Assembly: GCA_002150815.3 (NCBI GenBank)
Contig: NDFF03000011.1
Span: forward strand, 496,001-560,000
Direction: 5' to 3'
Length of the DNA: 64,000 nt
Source: Grammothele lineata
Taxonomy: Eukaryota; Basidiomycota; Agaricomycetes; Polyporales; Polyporaceae
Under the pieces are notes generated by a model. The model was not told the DNA's origin and searched no databases. It saw nothing but the letters and a program-made list of their open reading frames with translations. Shown here piece after piece: positions 62,877 to 64,000 of this stretch. How positions within the stretch are numbered: the stretch's first letter is position 1; every line of letters begins with the position of its first letter. Both the position numbers and the translations under genes were made by a program.

Positions 62877-64000
62877 TTACAAAGTCTTTGAAAAGCCCAA
62901 ACGTTTGTATTTACAGAGCGTATGTTCTAACATAATTGGGTCAAAGCCAATCTGCAGACGGTCATACCATGAAAGTTTCGAAGCAAGAAAGTGATAAACA
63001 TGAGCGAAAGCGTTTGAAACTGCCTCTTCAGACATTGTTTGTCCCTCTGTAAGCTGCAAAACACCACTTTCTAGAAGACCACCATACCCGCCTAATCGGC
63101 GGTGACTAGGACAGGCGATGAAGGCGCCAACATCTTCTGCGGTTGGAAGCACCACGCTACCAGCGTACGCTAGGTCTGCAGTAAGGAGATATGCAGTGAG
63201 ATCCCCCAAGAGAGGGATATCATCTTCAAACCTGGACCCGTTGACCTCGACCCTCCTGCCCAAAAGCCATTGGAAACATGTGTTAAAAGGGATAAGATGG
63301 GGGGAGAACGCTTGGCGGAGCCTTGACCAGGAGGCTTGAAAACGGAAGTAATCTGCGGCTTTGTAAAATTGATCGCCCCGTTGTTTTTGGTAGGTTCCGT
63401 AACAGCTCATGTTAACCAGGCGGTCAATCGGGAGATTCAAATTTCCAGAGAAAGCGAGAAACTCGTTCCATGAGTCGACGTCGGGGAAGAAGCCGTGGGT
63501 GTGATTGTGTATCAAGTGCGAGTCGAAAAGTAGGGCACGGAATATGATAGCGCTAGGAAAAGCGCCAGGTTGACTGAAATGAGTTATATGAAATGGGCCA
63601 TGCTCGCATGTGACGCGTCGACGAGATGGTGCTAGTTCTCGGAAGGGGAGATTGTGGTCAGGCCTCTCCATCATACGGCGCTGAATCCTTGTTGGTCTTG
63701 AAGGCGGGTTATTCGAGATGATCGGTAACGCTTCCATAATAAAGGCAAGGACATTCTCTAGGCCCCTCAGTACCTCAGTGTCTATAGAAGGTACCGAAAC
63801 CCGGAGAGCACCGTCCATGCCAGACCCAGATGGCGTTCCTTCTGCACTATGCGCACGGCTTTCCATTACCAGAGGATCTGGAGTCCGGAGAAATGGAATG
63901 GATTGGAATACAGCGAGCACTTGCTGACAGCCATCGAAGTCGACATGTGATAGGTGACATGACATGTTATGTAACTGGACGGCTTCAGGCGAATTCTTGC
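62877..64000 (-). CDS. Unrecognised intronless protein, probably continuing past the right edge
   Basis: The frame is open from the window's right edge to a stop at 62877. The first ATG inside is at 63965 (MSCHLSHVDFDGCQQVL), giving 362 aa. Upstream residues in the same frame (NSPEAVQLHN) read naturally, so the true start may lie outside. The protein has mixed composition with aromatic-rich globular parts: GPFHITHFSQPGAFPSAIIF, FYKAADYFRFQASWSRLRQ, DIPLLGDLTAYLLTADLAYA and LPTAEDVGAFIACPSH. No domain, signal peptide or clear membrane helix recognised. The base use differs from the Helitron and resembles the neighbouring lineage-specific genes. Confidence 0.6.
   Translation of the reverse strand, partial: KNSPEAVQLHNMSCHLSHVDFDGCQQVLAVFQSIPFLRTPDPLVMESRAHSAEGTPSGSGMDGALRVSVPSIDTEVLRGLENVLAFIMEALPIISNNPPSRPTRIQRRMMERPDHNLPFRELAPSRRRVTCEHGPFHITHFSQPGAFPSAIIFRALLFDSHLIHNHTHGFFPDVDSWNEFLAFSGNLNLPIDRLVNMSCYGTYQKQRGDQFYKAADYFRFQASWSRLRQAFSPHLIPFNTCFQWLLGRRVEVNGSRFEDDIPLLGDLTAYLLTADLAYAGSVVLPTAEDVGAFIACPSHRRLGGYGGLLESGVLQLTEGQTMSEEAVSNAFAHVYHFLASKLSWYDRLQIGFDPIMLEHTLCKYKRLGFSKTL

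Noticed and set aside
1..64000. tRNA, rRNA, CRISPR arrays, bacterial operons or plasmid origins
   Set aside because: Scanned by eye for T-loop boxes and regular spaced repeats and found none. The intron content is eukaryotic.

Overview
This window is nuclear DNA of a filamentous fungus, most likely an agaricomycete basidiomycete. It has GC-rich, densely packed genes cut by many introns of about 50-70 nt, with GTRNGT donors, YAG acceptors and frequent CTNA branch sites. Its conserved orthologs are typical of Dikarya. I reconstructed gene models by hand from reading frames and splice signals. In every model below the intron phases close exactly.

Left part (1-42.1 kb), conserved housekeeping and regulatory genes. 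A TALE-class homeodomain factor runs off the left edge (1-1449, minus) and is followed by about 9.2 kb with no supportable gene. Next come a Nud1/Cdc11-like leucine-rich-repeat scaffold (10641-16801, minus), a poorly resolved candidate gene (about 17548-18190, minus), an Scc2/Mis4/NIPBL-type cohesin loader (20091-27327, plus), a CRAL-TRIO (Sec14-like) lipid-transfer protein (27552-28949, minus), a Ypd1-type HPt phosphotransfer protein (29303-30141, plus), a Dug2-like WD40 + M20 peptidase (32467-36081, plus), a METTL25-like methyltransferase (36673-38462, plus) and a large, mostly disordered RING-H2 ubiquitin ligase (38705-42122, minus).

Middle part (42.6-56.1 kb), a transposon island. The base composition shifts abruptly to AT-rich. 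It holds a 391-bp TA-flanked MITE with perfect 27-bp terminal inverted repeats, a 430-bp element with roughly 97-bp imperfect inverted repeats, a third small inverted-repeat element, diverged direct repeats, and one intact-looking Helitron-type Rep/helicase gene of about 2,650 codons. That gene carries an unexpected C-terminal USP-like cysteine-protease domain.

Right part (56.5-64 kb), lineage-specific genes I cannot name. A minus-strand gene of 29 small exons (56508-60719) has 26 consecutive introns in phase 2, so 25 successive internal exons are all multiples of three. A divergent four-exon gene (61668-62707, plus) follows, then an intronless gene open to the right edge (62877-64000, minus).

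The clearest oddities are the symmetric exon array, the protease-bearing Helitron, and two GC-AG introns. The conserved genes do not form a pathway together: their functions (mitotic exit/septation, cohesin loading, HOG-type phosphorelay, glutathione breakdown, ubiquitylation) are ordinary eukaryotic ones.
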